Of a DNA stretch of 64,000 nucleotides, positions 47,905-59,304 are shown one piece after another. Position 1 is the first letter of the stretch. Each line of letters begins with the position of its first letter. The notes under the pieces are model-generated. The model did no database searches. It saw nothing but the letters and a program-made list of their open reading frames with translations, and was not told the DNA's origin. Made by a program: the position numbers and the translations under genes. The stretch spans positions 1,116,001 through 1,180,000 of the forward strand of contig JAPYXD010000754.1 in assembly GCA_030998225.1 (NCBI GenBank). Reading direction: 5' to 3'. The DNA comes from Diplolepis rosae. Taxonomy: Eukaryota; Arthropoda; Insecta; Hymenoptera; Diplolepididae.

Positions 47905-48310
47905 CATCTTTCAAACCTGGCAGGATTATTTTAAAAATTATAAAATATTTATCAGGCCCTACAAAAGTTCCTTGACTTGGCTCTGACCTGGCATACAACG
48001 GAGAAACATGACTTGGCCTCGGTCAGGTAAATAAAAAATTTAGCACGTGGCGTTGCAAAATTCGATTCGCCAGGTCAGGCCCATGTTTGACTCAGTGCTT
48101 CATGCTGAAAGATAGCTTTTCAGGTCGGGTCCTAGTCTGATAATTGGCAAAAGTTCTGCATAAATATGTTAAATGATAAAAACCGTACATTGTATTTTCA
48201 AAATATTTAACACTATATACTCGAGTCTTGGGCATCTGTCCAGGCCATGGCTTGGTTTAGCGTTTCATACAGAGCTTTACCCGGGGTTGATAATTTTTAT
48301 CCAGGCAGAG
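47905..48310. repeat. region with iterated CAGGTC/GACCTGG words
   Basis: CCTGGC, GACCTGGC, CAGGTCAGGCCC, CAGGTCGGGTCC and GTCCAGGCCATGG recur in an otherwise AT-rich setting. It looks like another decayed word-iterated MITE, but I cannot identify its ends. Confidence 0.4.
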
Positions 48311-49320
48311 TAAAATCCACAATAATCATTAAATACTCCTAAAAGTACAGTGTGGATAAATTATTTACCAATATTTAAATAGTTATTGGTTCGATATTCA
48401 GTGAGAGGAAAAATGAATAACAGATTTCTCAACTTTATAGTAAGAACGTGGAATACATTTTACATGGAAATTCAGATCAGTATTTTAGCTTAAACGTCCC
48501 TCCTAAATTCAAAGCATAATCTTACAATTTGTAACCGTAATTACTTTCATTGGATATATTATCTGAAGATAATATTCTAAGCACATGTTTTTCATTTATA
48601 AAAATAGCTTATTTTTTGGAAAGTGACAAATTGACAGGTAACAGATATTGCATTTCAACGTAACTGGAATTCATAATAAATTCAGTGACATGTCTGACAA
48701 TGACGTGCTATTTCTACTTGAAATAACTTAAAACTGGGAATTTCTCGTTAGAATAAACTCGACTGGAAATTATAAAAATATTGATAAGCCTATGTAGGAA
48801 TTTTGTCGTTGTCCAGACTAGTCCTAAGTATGGCTTTTCCTGGGTTGACATGAAATGCCGATCTGTAATATTAAACATCGAAATGCGCTAGAAAAGGTTT
48901 AAGTTTCCCTTTTTATCGATAGCACATGGACGAAAATATGTTTCAATTAATTTTCTTTGAAACTATTCATCTTTTAATGTACATTTTCTTTATCTAAAAT
49001 GTTTTAAGTAAACTTTCCAAGGTAACTGTACATGAGAACTTAGCTGTATCCTGTGCTTACACCTTAACTCAATATAATCAGCTTATATGCAACCCCTTTG
49101 AAGCTCGAGGTCAACATCCGGACAGTTATATCAATGTTCAAATACCTAATATAGAATTTAGGATAGGAAATTAAAATAAAGTTTTAAAGTTTACAAAAGT
49201 TAGTAAATATAATACATTTCACTTTAAAAATGAGACTAACGCTGTTAAAAATATCTGCTACAATTTACTTCCGTAAATTGCAATTCATTTGCAGATCATT
49301 CAATTTAGTGCACATGCATT
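48311..49320. other. AT-rich intron without recognised feature
   Basis: Nothing is recognisable here. Confidence 0.5.
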
Positions 49321-49329
49321 TTAAAATAA

Positions 49330-49905
49330 AATAATAATTGTTTCATATCTCGCATGGTTTTGCTAAAAAAACAAAATTGTTTATTTTTAATGAAATTTTC
49401 CACGTCAAAAACAAAAACTATTTTTTTTATTAAAAAATTGTCTGAAGTGAATTTTTAGATCTTCTAGAGGTGAACGGTTTTTTTCCTTAAATTTTTTTTC
49501 GTATTCCGCTTAGTTTTGCTTAGAAACAGAGTTTTTTATTTTTAATAATATTTTTTATTAATAAACAAGAAAAATGAATCCTATGAACAAAATGGTTAAG
49601 GGCAACTTTGTAGACCTCTTTGAAATAGATAATTTTATTGTTTCTTGAAATTTTTTCCGTATCGCGTATATTTTGAGGGGAAAATTGAATTTTCAGTATT
49701 TAGAAAAACGCCTTTTATGGATAAAATCGGAAGCATTGTTCAAAAACGGCTGGTTAATAAACTCCTCTTTTCTTTTAGGGCTCTCAAGAAATATCGTGAA
49801 ACCCATTTTTTCTCACTCAGGGCTTTCAAAACGTCGAGATTTTATGAAAATTTTAAAAGGCATTTTTCACGTAGAACCAATAACTTCTCATATGATGAGA
49901 ATGTA
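49330..49905 (-). repeat. R1-related fragment, minus orientation
   Basis: Two or three degenerate R1-like monomers read inverted (TTTCATATCTCGCAT, TTTTTTTTCGTATTCCGC, TTTTTTCCGTATCGCG, each about 150 bp apart). They are followed by the CTTCTCATATGATGAGAATG module shared with 29520. The 101-codon open frame here is a by-product. Confidence 0.55.
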
Positions 49906-51744
49906 AAAAGAGGCGGAGAAAAGACTAAGGAGCAAATAATATTATTTTGAGGGTTAACTCAAAATTCTAAAAAATACGTAAAATTAATAATTAATAAAGT
50001 AAAAACCATTATTTTTACATAAAAGATGTAAACAATCAAATTGAAAATAGAATTCGAAGAATAATGACTTTTACTTTATCAATTATCAAATTTAAATATT
50101 TTGAAATTTTGGATTCGCCCGCCAAATAATATGAATAACTCCTTACTTTTTTTTTGACGAATTTAAATACAAAATGAAATGGTAAGATTTTTTGAAAACT
50201 TTTAATTTAAACATTATCTTTTTGTAGAATTTTTATGCAATAATAATTGTTATAAAAATTACTTTTTACAAAATTAGAAGCCAATGATTGTGGACATTTT
50301 GATACTAAACTGAAACAAAATATCAAAATTTAAAAATACTTTTTGTTAATCGTGCTAGAAATTATCATAAATATTTTTAAAAAGTATAGGAAGTGACAAC
50401 GTTTCATGTTTTTATCGCTCGGAAATATTTTTCCACGCTTTATATATTAAATGATAGAATGTCATGATATAATAATTAAAAATTCAATTGTATATGTATA
50501 ATGACTTGCACGGTAAAATAATTCATAATTCTTATTTTCACGACTGATTATAAAATTTTCATTTTAAACTTCTATTACCTCGTAAAACGCTATTTAATAT
50601 ACAATAATTTCATGAATATGAGTGAATTACAAGCGAGACTAATCACGAAAGAATAAAAAGCATTTGTAAATTTTAATGTAGAAATATGTTTAAAGAACTT
50701 CATTGATAAGGAAATTATTGATATAAATACTGCTTGTAATATCTAATAATTATTCTTTTGTAAATATATCCTAAATAATTCTAGCTTATTCTGTTAGGGT
50801 TGCGAGAAACGAGATGTAGATTGCCAGAATAAATCGATACAGTAGAAGATGTAACTGTACGGGAGATGTTGCTTTTTCCCTGACTTTAAGGGTTTGATTT
50901 GGAATGTGGTTAGGGGTGTATATGTTATTTGAGCCTAATGACATTCGTTGTCAGGATATAGTAAAGCACCGGCCAAATAACAGAAAATAACCTTCTACCT
51001 TCCTTAAATTTCTTGCTAAATAACAGCGGAAATTGAGTGTCACGCAAAATGGAGAAAATCATTTCAAGATGATTTGATATTTTTATAGATCATTAATCAT
51101 TTCTATTCGGGTAAAATAAAATACGATTTTTCATTACTTTTTACAGATATACAAAAATAAACGGCATAAACGCTAAAAAATAAATCGATCATGAATACAG
51201 TTTATTACTTTTATTCCTTAAATAATTATTAGAAATCTGTTCCTAATAAAAATTTTCAAAAATATTTTAAAAGAACCAGAGACGGAATTCTAAGTTATCA
51301 ATGTTTTATAAATTTTGAAAATATTATTTGGCATCTATCAGCTATAGAAATTTTTTTGAATTATTATTAATTATTTAAAAAATGAATCACCATCAAAATT
51401 TGTATTAAATTTTATAATCAAACCCTAAAAAAGGAAAAAATATTATCCATTTACCCTTAAAAATTGACACTAAATCATTTTTAATATAATAATCCCTATT
51501 TTTATATCATGAACAATAATTTCATCTTATTCTTCCAGGTTAAATGGACAATATTTGTTTCTCTTTGGAGATTGACTGTGAAACTTATCACCGGAATATA
51601 TAGTATTTCATTTTTTAATTAATTAATAATTATTCAAAGAATTTTCCAGGTTTAAAATATGTTTAATAATATTTTTAAAATTTATAACACAGTGTTAATT
51701 ATGAATCTCACCCCTGGTATGATTTTCACTCTTTTCTTTATATA
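49906..51744. other. AT-rich intron; 50790-51010 non-repeat and less AT-rich
   Basis: No element or gene was recognised. Confidence 0.45.
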
Positions 51745-51746
51745 TA

Positions 51747-52019
51747 CTCTCTAAATGTGAATCAGTCCAAATCTACTAATTATCAGTGAAATTTGACTGA
51801 TTCAAATAGCTAAAAAGAGGTTACTGCGAATCAGTCAAATTTTACTGATTTTTTCAGTGAAAAGTAACTGATTTAACAGTGAAAAATATTGTTTTCACTA
51901 ATTAAACAATGAAAATTAACTGATTTAACAGTGAAAAATATTGTTTCCACTGATGATTCAGTGAAAAGGCAAATCACGGATTCAATCAGTGAAAATTTGA
52001 TTGATTTAGATTTATAGAG
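51747..52019. mobile_element. CTCTCTAAAT-family MITE, copy 3
   Basis: TA|CTCTCTAAATGTGAATCAG to GATTTAGATTTATAGAG|TA, 273 bp. It has the same internal array as 24078 and 42576, with a few more substitutions. Confidence 0.88.
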
Positions 52020-52021
52020 TA

Positions 52022-53972
52022 TTGTGCATATTATAATAAATTCTTCGCCATTCGAATAGAACAAAAGAAATAATTTGTAAAGGTATAATGGCATAGTGTT
52101 ATCACCGCCCTAGGTTACATTTAGTAATGAATTCAAGTGCCAGGTGAGAATAATGCCTATTTTGACATATTAGGCAATAAGCATGCCTGAATTTACTCCA
52201 CAATACATGGACTACATACTTATGATTTGTGCATTACTACATCATAGCAGTGGAATTTATACTCTATCCCAAATAATAGTGTAATAATAATAATTATTAT
52301 TAATTACACAGAATGAAAACAATTACTCTCAAAATCTAAATTAATCAATTTAAATTAATTCAGAGTCAAAGTCAATAATGGTTAGTATTGCTAACAGTCA
52401 GTAAGAAAATTTCACAATAAATTAGTTAAATTTCACTATAGAATAGCGAATTCAATTATTTATTAGCCAAATTATACCAAAAGTTAGTCCAGTTTTTCAT
52501 CAATTCGGGTGAACAATTTTCACAAATGTAGTTTTAGAAAATGCTTTCTCCATTTAAATCAGTAACTCTTTCACTAATTTCAATCAGTGAGTCTTTCTCT
52601 TTGCTATTAAATCAGTTTATTTTATCAAATTTATCTGGAAATAGATTAAAATCAACTGATTTGATACCTAGACAAATTTAATTGAATGGAGTTAGTAAAA
52701 TAAAGCTATTGATTAAAATTAACTTAGAAAATAAGACAATGTGTAATAAAAATTATCTTTTTTTGAAATCCGCATTAATAAGGAACTGATAATAAAATAG
52801 TGTCAGCTCATCCACTAGTTACTTTCATATGATTGTTTATTCATTATTAGTAAAAAAATTTAATATACTGCAGTGAACTTTATAACATTGTAAATGTAAA
52901 TTTAATTTTCTCAAACTTAATTCAACTTTGAGGAAAAAATTATTATCACGTAAGTCGCGCTTCAAGTTCGAATTAATGGTTTTAAAAAAATTAGATCTCG
53001 TAAATTGAAAAAATATTGAAAAAGAAATGGACAAAGTGGATCTACCTTCTGTAGGCAGATATTTATATTGCAAAAGGTGTCGTATTCAAAATATTAATAA
53101 AACTGAAAATGTTTCTTATAAGAAGGTTTTCAAAAGAAAAAACATTTCAGGAGAAAAACTTTCTCTCTCAACATTATTTCGCAACGCGCGTATTTTATTT
53201 AAAACGGGGAATTTGAAGAAAATGTAGATCTACCATTTGTAAAATTGAAATTAATATTACGTGCCACACAAATAAATATTCTGAATCAATTTTGGGGATT
53301 TCGAAGAAAAACGAAAAATTTACATCTTGTAATAAAATTTTCAGAATATAAATTTTTAGATCTGTTTTAAGCAAATAACTTTGTTCATTAACTTATTAAT
53401 GATTTCGCAATTTCGTATTCATTTTAATTGATGCCGGATCAAGAAATGCAGTAGAGATAATTTTGAGAGTTATTTACGTATTACCAGAATTCAAGATTAT
53501 GAATGTTCTGAATTTCACTGTGAGTTTATAGTTTTTCTGCTAATGGCTGGTAATAAACTTTTACAAAATGAAATTAGCAGTCAAATTCGCACTATTTTAT
53601 TAGTAAGCTCTGATTAATTTAGATGGAAAGAAAAGAAGTAATTTTTCTAATAACTCTATTTTTGGTACTTCCTTTCATTACATCTTTCGCTACATATTTT
53701 TCCGTTTCACGGCACATTTTAATTTTGTTGTCCCAATTTCACATCTTATTAAGTAAAGAGTTTCCGCATTGTGACTACCCTCTCAATAACTCTTTTCTCA
53801 CAAACCTTCTTATCATTCGCAGTCGATCCTCTTTACGCTCCAACCGAAAGCTGATTCAAATTACGATGTATTTTCCGACAGATTAAATGAGGTCATAACA
53901 CATTACCGTTCAGACCTTTTGGATAAAAAGTTATCCTTTCTTTGCTACTTTGCTGATTGGAATTCACTAATG
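52022..53972. other. AT-rich intron; degenerate CAGTGA words at 52310-52700
   Basis: 52310-52700 carries AATCAGT/ACTGATT words reminiscent of the CTCTCTAAAT family, without clean ends. 53640-53900 is non-repeat and less AT-rich, with an 87-codon open frame I do not support as a gene. Confidence 0.4.
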
Positions 53973-53974
53973 TA

Positions 53975-55323
53975 GGGGAGAAGCGGCGAAATTGGCGCAC
54001 CTAATAGAAAGTGCGAGTTTAAAAAGAAAGTATATGACTAAAAATTATAAAAAAATATTTATTTAATAGCTGGATATCTTTTCTATACTTTCCAATGGAT
54101 AAAGATTGCATTGAAAATTATTAAAGCAGGTTTTTATTCAGATTTCCGAAGGACTACACCTGCGTCAATTTACCCGCCATGTCGGGTAAATTGACGCACT
54201 AATATTATAATCTTCTCTTGCCACGTATTAGTTATATTTTCATAGATTTAGAATTACATTTCAGTAGCAAAGGTTGATGAAAAGAGGTAGTTATAATTTG
54301 AAACTAAATTTGAGATAGTATATCAAGATATGTGAAGTTTTTTATACCTTTATTCACATAAACCAGCCAAAGTTAAAATATATTTTATATTTGTACAATA
54401 AAATACTGGCAATTGTGGATATTTAAGTGAATATTCAAATTGAAATCATTTTTATAGAGAATTATTTGAATTTGTAATCAGAAGTATATACAATTATTAA
54501 CTTTAGAAGACTTATAAATAATAGAAACAATCAATCAAAAATACAAATTTTTTACTTACATTGCTTTCACATCTTAAAATCGAGAAAACTTTCAAAACAC
54601 TGTCAGACTGCAAATTAATTATTAAAAATCGCTTTTAAAATGCCTTAATACCTCAAACTTAAAAAAAAAATTTAACTACTGATTGTTCAAATGAATATAA
54701 CCTTACAAAGTCGTTACATCAGTTTTGCGAACCACATTACCTCCCATGTCACAAAAAATCTTAAGAAAAAGATTAGCAGAAAAGTCCAGCAACATTCAAA
54801 TGTATACATCTATATATTAATAATTGTGTACTTTCTATCTTCTTTATATTTTCAATCATAAACATCCGAGCACTTGACTTCAGTCACCGGTTTCCAGAAA
54901 CACAACACGTGTGCCAACTTCGCCTCTGATTTGAATCTCGTATGCGCCAATTTTGCCGCAAGTGTATCGTTCATTAATTAAATACTTTTTACGTAAAATG
55001 CTTATTTTTTCATATAAATATTCTATCCTAATCGTAAGATTAAATATCAAAGATTATAAAATCGTTGCATTAATCTAATTCACCTTGAATTACTATTATT
55101 TAACGATTTAACTCAATGGCTTCGAACATAACCATTATGCCAAAAAACGATTAATCGCAATAAAACTGCATTAAGCAATTAGATTTTTATAATGTTTTCT
55201 ATAAAATACATATCATACAAGAATGCGCACGATAGAACTATTTTTATTTTTTGTTATGTTATCATTTTCTGAAAAATAGAGTGCGCCAATTTAGACGACG
55301 CGCCAATTTCGCCGCTTCTCCCC
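53975..55323. mobile_element. TA-flanked MITE with iterated GCGCCAATTTCGCC word
   Basis: TA|GGGGAGAAGCGGCGAAATTG at 53973 mirrors CAATTTCGCCGCTTCTCCCC|TA ending 55325. It is 1349 bp. The TIR-internal word recurs at 54172 (GCGTCAATTTACCCGCC), 54186 inverted, 54912 (GTGCCAACTTCGCC), 54950 (GCGCCAATTTTGCCGC) and 55283. The rest is AT-rich and non-coding. Confidence 0.88.
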
Positions 55324-55325
55324 TA

Positions 55326-55836
55326 CACGAACAAAAGAGTTAATCAAAGTTGACAGAAACATTCCAAAAATGGTAAGTATACAATATAACTGACTAAAGT
55401 TTTGTAAATTTTCTGAAATGTTCCTTATTTATTAGCAGCTTGAAATAATAAAGTTGTTTGAGGAACACTTTTAAATTATTTATTATAAGAAGATATTGGT
55501 AAAGTGGATATATTTTCAAACATGCACAAATATTGTCAGATGTTTGGAGCAGTATGAAAAAACTTTACCGTTAAAAGTTTTGAAATTATAGAATAATAAA
55601 TGTGAAGCAAAGTTAAGACAAATTGGAATATAATAAATTGTGGAACTTGAACTTCCAGAAGAATTAAAAATTAATAAAGGCAAAATCAAGGAAAATAAAC
55701 ATTTTAATTTGAACACTTTTTCAAACTGTATTAAAACCTTTCTTGGTTGATTTTTTACACATAAAATTTGACTCATTCTGCCACCTTTTGGCCATTTCAA
55801 GAATTTTATTCATTATATTTTGATCAAATAATTACA
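55326..55836. other. AT-rich intron without recognised feature
   Basis: A 94-codon minus-strand open frame (55516-55800) has no recognisable domain. Confidence 0.5.
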
Positions 55837-56109
55837 CACGGAGAAAAATGGAAATAAGAAAATCGGAATTGATAACTAAAATTTCGGTAAAAAAATTTTA
55901 CTTTTGGTTATTTACAACTGATCTACTAATAAAAACAAGAGAGTCTAATATCGCTTTGAAATAATTTTTATAATTCAGTAATTATTGCCAATCTGCGTCA
56001 CATTCTCTTTTCTTCATTAGGAAATTTATTGGGAAAAAACAAACGTAACATTTTCTTACAGAATTTCCAGGAATCAATCCCGATTTCCTTATCTCTATTT
56101 TTCTCCGTG
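55837..56109. mobile_element. CACGGAGAAAAATGG-type MITE
   Basis: CACGGAGAAAAATGGAAATA at 55837 mirrors TATCTCTATTTTTCTCCGTG ending 56109, with CA on both outer sides (TA decayed, or a CA duplication). 273 bp. Confidence 0.75.
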
Positions 56110-56447
56110 CAAAAGGCCTGAGATACTATATTGATTTTGCAACAATTACATAATAGTTCAAACTCAGTGTTCTTGAACTGTTAATTATCTAAGCTTTATC
56201 AGTGATAGAAAACTTTAACATAACACTTTCATAGTACAGATAAGGGGCTCAATTGGAATGAATATTATAGAACACTTCTAACATAAGGGTTCTGGGAATA
56301 ATTTCGTAACAGCTATTACTTGCTTGTTATAGAACTTCTATTCCTCCTCAATGTAACTAATATTATGAATCACTGTTACATTTCTGATATGGAATATTTA
56401 TCAAACGTGTTTACATATGAGTGATTCCCCCCAAAATTTACATTTAA

Positions 56448-57677
56448 ACATTTTTTTCTTTGGAATATTTTTTTGAATATTCGACACTTATTTTTCCATT
56501 TTGATATGATGTTTAAACTTTTTGCTTAGTGAATTTTTAAACTTTTGAAGACCGGAAAAAGTACTTTTTCACGATCGTGTATACTAAGAAAAGTATTTTT
56601 TCTGCTAGCGCATCATAAAGTGCATTTTATTGACTGTGCAGCAAAGAAATCCATTTTTGACCCTCCCAGTAGAAAAAAAAACATGTGCAATACGAGAAAA
56701 ACATTTATTTCACTTGTGTGATTGTTGCCTTAGCTTTGCTCGGGCATCAAACTTCACACTCGCAAAATGAACTCCTTTTTTCCTAATTGCACAATAAAAT
56801 TTCATTCAAAAAATGTTTGCACATCATAAAATTTATGCTTTTTTCTCAGCTGTCGAATGAGGTTTATTAGTAATCAATGCAATATTTTGTTAATATGAAA
56901 ACGGGAAATTTTATAAACAAATGGATTTTTATTAAAATTCAGTACCAATTTTTTCGTTTTTTTTATTCATAAATGTTCCTTAAATATTCCAGAGTATACT
57001 GAAAAAATTTGGAAATGAGTAGTTCAATACTTTGTGTGGAATGAATTTTCCAAGTGTATTTTCCGCACTCGAAGCGCGATGTTTGACTTACTTGGACTTG
57101 CTCGGATCAAGTGTGCTTGTAGGTTGTAAGTCAAACATCGCGCTCGAAGCATGCGCTCTGAGCGCGAAAACTACACCTTGAAAATTTATTCCACACTAAT
57201 TTTTTAATTTTTACGGTATATTCTGGAATATTCCAGGAACATTTATCAATAAAAAAACGGAAAAAATATAATACCGAATTTGAAAAAAAATCTATTTGTT
57301 TATAAAATTGTCCGTATTTTTATTAACCATCTGAATGCCGGGTGGGGTCCCTGACGACCCCATGCTCTTGTTTTTCTAATGTAAAATTGTGTCAAAGTTT
57401 TCACCCGGTATTCAGAGGATTGAAAAAAAATTTAATCGATTTCTAATAAACATTATTCGACAGCTACAAAAAAATCGTAAATTTCATGATTTTCAGAAAT
57501 TTTTTGAATAAAATACTTTTTTTAGTATACGCGATCGTAAAAAAGTACTTTTATAAATTTCAAAAGTTTAAAAATTCACTACTCAAAAAGTTTAAATATC
57601 ATATTAAAATAAAAAAATACTTGTCTTATATTTTTTGATCAAAGAACGCAGAGAAATATTTTACGCAAAAAAAAATG
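56448..57677. mobile_element. TTAA-flanked palindromic element close to the first coding exon
   Basis: TTAA|ACATTTTTTTCTTTG at 56444 is mirrored by AAAAAAAAATG|TTAA ending 57681. The arms pair through TTTAAACTTTTTG, AAGTACTTTTT, ACGATCG and CTGTCGAATGA. The centre (57040-57180) is a second palindrome with GCACTCGAAGCGCGATGTTT and inverse. It contains repeat S (56630-56775, inverted) and a nested 92-bp MITE. It ends 53 nt from the donor of the first coding exon. Confidence 0.75.
57327..57418. mobile_element. 92-bp TTAA-type MITE nested in the palindrome
   Basis: TTAA|CCATCTGAATGCCGGGTG at 57323 mirrors CACCCGGTATTCAGAGG|ATTGA. A GGGGTCCCTGACGACCCC hairpin follows the left TIR. The right TTAA has decayed. 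Confidence 0.7.
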
Positions 57678-57734
57678 TTAATCTAATTCTTGGATGAAAT
57701 CACCCATTTGTATTATATAAGTAATTGTACTTAC

Positions 57735-57938
57735 CACATCAATGAGCTGTGAAAGCTTAAGCTTGATGCATACGCGAAGAACATCCGATGTATTCACCAC
57801 GGGTCGCACAAGCTTATTATAGTTGGATAGCAGGTCGTCGTAGAGACGTTTTGCATCCGGATTGCCTGCCACGGCACCGTGAACAACCAATGCGGATAGA
57901 AACCATACACGAAAGGTTTCCCCGATTATAGGGGGCAT
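57735..57938 (-). CDS. nAChRalpha4: nicotinic acetylcholine receptor alpha subunit, first coding exon
   Basis: This exon encodes the first 68 residues of a cys-loop ligand-gated cation channel subunit of the neuronal plasma membrane. Residues 1-24 form a signal peptide (hydrophobic core about 11-23, ending GAVA). The mature protein starts [19 protein letters not shown], the hallmark N-terminal helix of insect alpha subunits, and continues to [10 protein letters not shown]. An N-glycosylation sequon NTS lies at 49-51. The ATG is preceded in frame by TAA five codons upstream, which fixes the start. The exon ends GATGTG followed by the donor GTAAGT (57734-57729), phase 0, at the conserved intron position after LIDV; the open frame beyond this is intron. 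The family assignment is essentially certain. Alpha4 rather than alpha3 is my reading of the [14 protein letters not shown] stretch from memory of the family and is less sure. Confidence 0.93.
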
Positions 57939-58007
57939 CGTGAACCCCCGTTATCCCCACCGTGGCGTTGCCTTATTTCACCCTTTTCACCTTTCCACGA
58001 TGCACAC
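57939..58007 (-). other. nAChRalpha4: 5'UTR part of the first coding exon, with splice acceptor
   Basis: Reading the minus strand, TTTGTGTTGCAG ends at 58008 and is followed by 69 nt of leader before the ATG. This looks like a real 3' splice site, so at least one further non-coding 5' exon should exist upstream (coordinates above 58007, possibly outside the window). The leader is GC-richer than its surroundings. The pyrimidine tract is modest, so the acceptor is probable rather than proven; transcription could instead begin within this stretch. Confidence 0.65.
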
Positions 58008-58082
58008 CTGCAACACAAATTTTCAAATTACATCAAACTTAAATTTTACATGATATAGTTTTTTAAGTTTTATGATCACTTA

Positions 58083-58250
58083 ATCTCTTAATCTGAAACA
58101 GCGAGATTCCGCTGATTATTAGCTATATTATACCACTGATTATAATCAGCGTATATACGCTGTTGAATCAGTGAAATTCAACTGATTTATCAGCGTATAT
58201 ACGCTGATTGTAATCAGTGATATACTTATCGCTGATTCAGATTTAGAGAG
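58083..58250. mobile_element. 168-bp CTCTTAATCTG-type MITE just upstream of the first coding exon
   Basis: The left end is TA|ATCTCTTAATCTGAAACAGC and the right end is TGATTCAGATTTAGAGAG|TA (ending 58252). The right end equals that of the CTCTCTAAAT family. The interior repeats CAGCGTATATACGCTG hairpins. It begins 75 nt upstream of the exon acceptor on the gene strand. Confidence 0.75.
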
Positions 58251-58472
58251 TACAGTGTCAGGAATTTCTATCAGAATTTTCCGCAAACAAACTGCAATTT
58301 TGTTCAGCTACATTCCGTTAAATTTAAGAAAATTCAGTTACTTTTTAGTAAATTTAAAGTTACTAAATTAAAATTAACTGACTTGATGTTTCAATACTTA
58401 TATCTAAAAATTCTAAGGCTTGCAACAGAAAAAATTTATCTTTTAGGCGGCTGATGTATTGACTCACAAGTA

Positions 58473-58694
58473 TTCTTTCTTTACATCTGAATCAGTAAAA
58501 ACTCACTGATTCACAGTGAAAAACAACTTTTTCGAATGTTATAAGTCTTCCAGATAGAAATCAGTGGAATTTGCCTGATTCCACCATGGAAACTCCCTAT
58601 TTAATCAGTGAAATATACTTATCAACAGTGAAATTCGCTCGTCAACCAGTGAAGCAGTGAAACAGTGGTTTATCACAGTTTCGGATTTAGGGAG
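58473..58694. mobile_element. CTCCCTAAATCC-family (F) MITE, copy 2
   Basis: The left end TA|TTCTTTCTTTACATCTGAAT is degraded and the right end is GTTTCGGATTTAGGGAG|TA. It shares GTTATAAGTCTTCC and the CAGTGAAA words with 44467-44737. Confidence 0.75.
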
Positions 58695-59304
58695 TAAGTA
58701 CCATATCCAAAAATTTGTCAAATATATGTTTTGGCAACTTTAGATGTTTAATTTTCAAAATGTTTCTGCAATATTTTATAGTTAATTTCACTCGTTCATT
58801 TTATGAGAGTTGCGCTGGCCTAACGTACTTTTCCGATCAAGTATTTATACACTCGAAAAAAAGTACTTGATCTAACCAAACCGTTTTGTTTGATTAACCA
58901 AGATCTTTGATTAATTTAAACAAAATTTGGTTTAATCAACTGAAATATTTGTTTTATTTAACAAAACGGTATCCAAAAACCACATTATTTAAAAATTCTA
59001 TGTGGGAAACTCTATAGGAAACTAGATGGGAAACTATATTGTTTTATATATATATATATATATATAGTTTTCCATGTAATTTCCCATACTCTTTTCTTCA
59101 TATTTTCCTGGATCCAATTTGTTATATTTAATGATTATTTTATAATTGTGTAATTTTAGGTTCCTTACACGGAGAAACTTTGTATAGCAATAAATGTTTT
59201 ATTTTATAATGCAAATTCTAAAAAGTATTAGCAATTTAAGGAAAATAGAGGTAGAATGGTAATTATTCCTAGCGGACTGGAAATTTCTCGGGGTCAAAAT
59301 ACTA

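Larger units (their letters stand above)
5344..57734 (-). other. nAChRalpha4: intron 1 of the nAChR gene (52,391 bp)
   Basis: This is defined by the donor GTAAGT at 57734-57729 and the acceptor TTTCAG at 5349-5344. Exon phases match (0/0). It contains two decayed transposases at 24702-28277 and 45512-46752, a BED-finger relic and dozens of non-autonomous elements. No host exon for a second gene was recognised inside. Confidence 0.9.
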
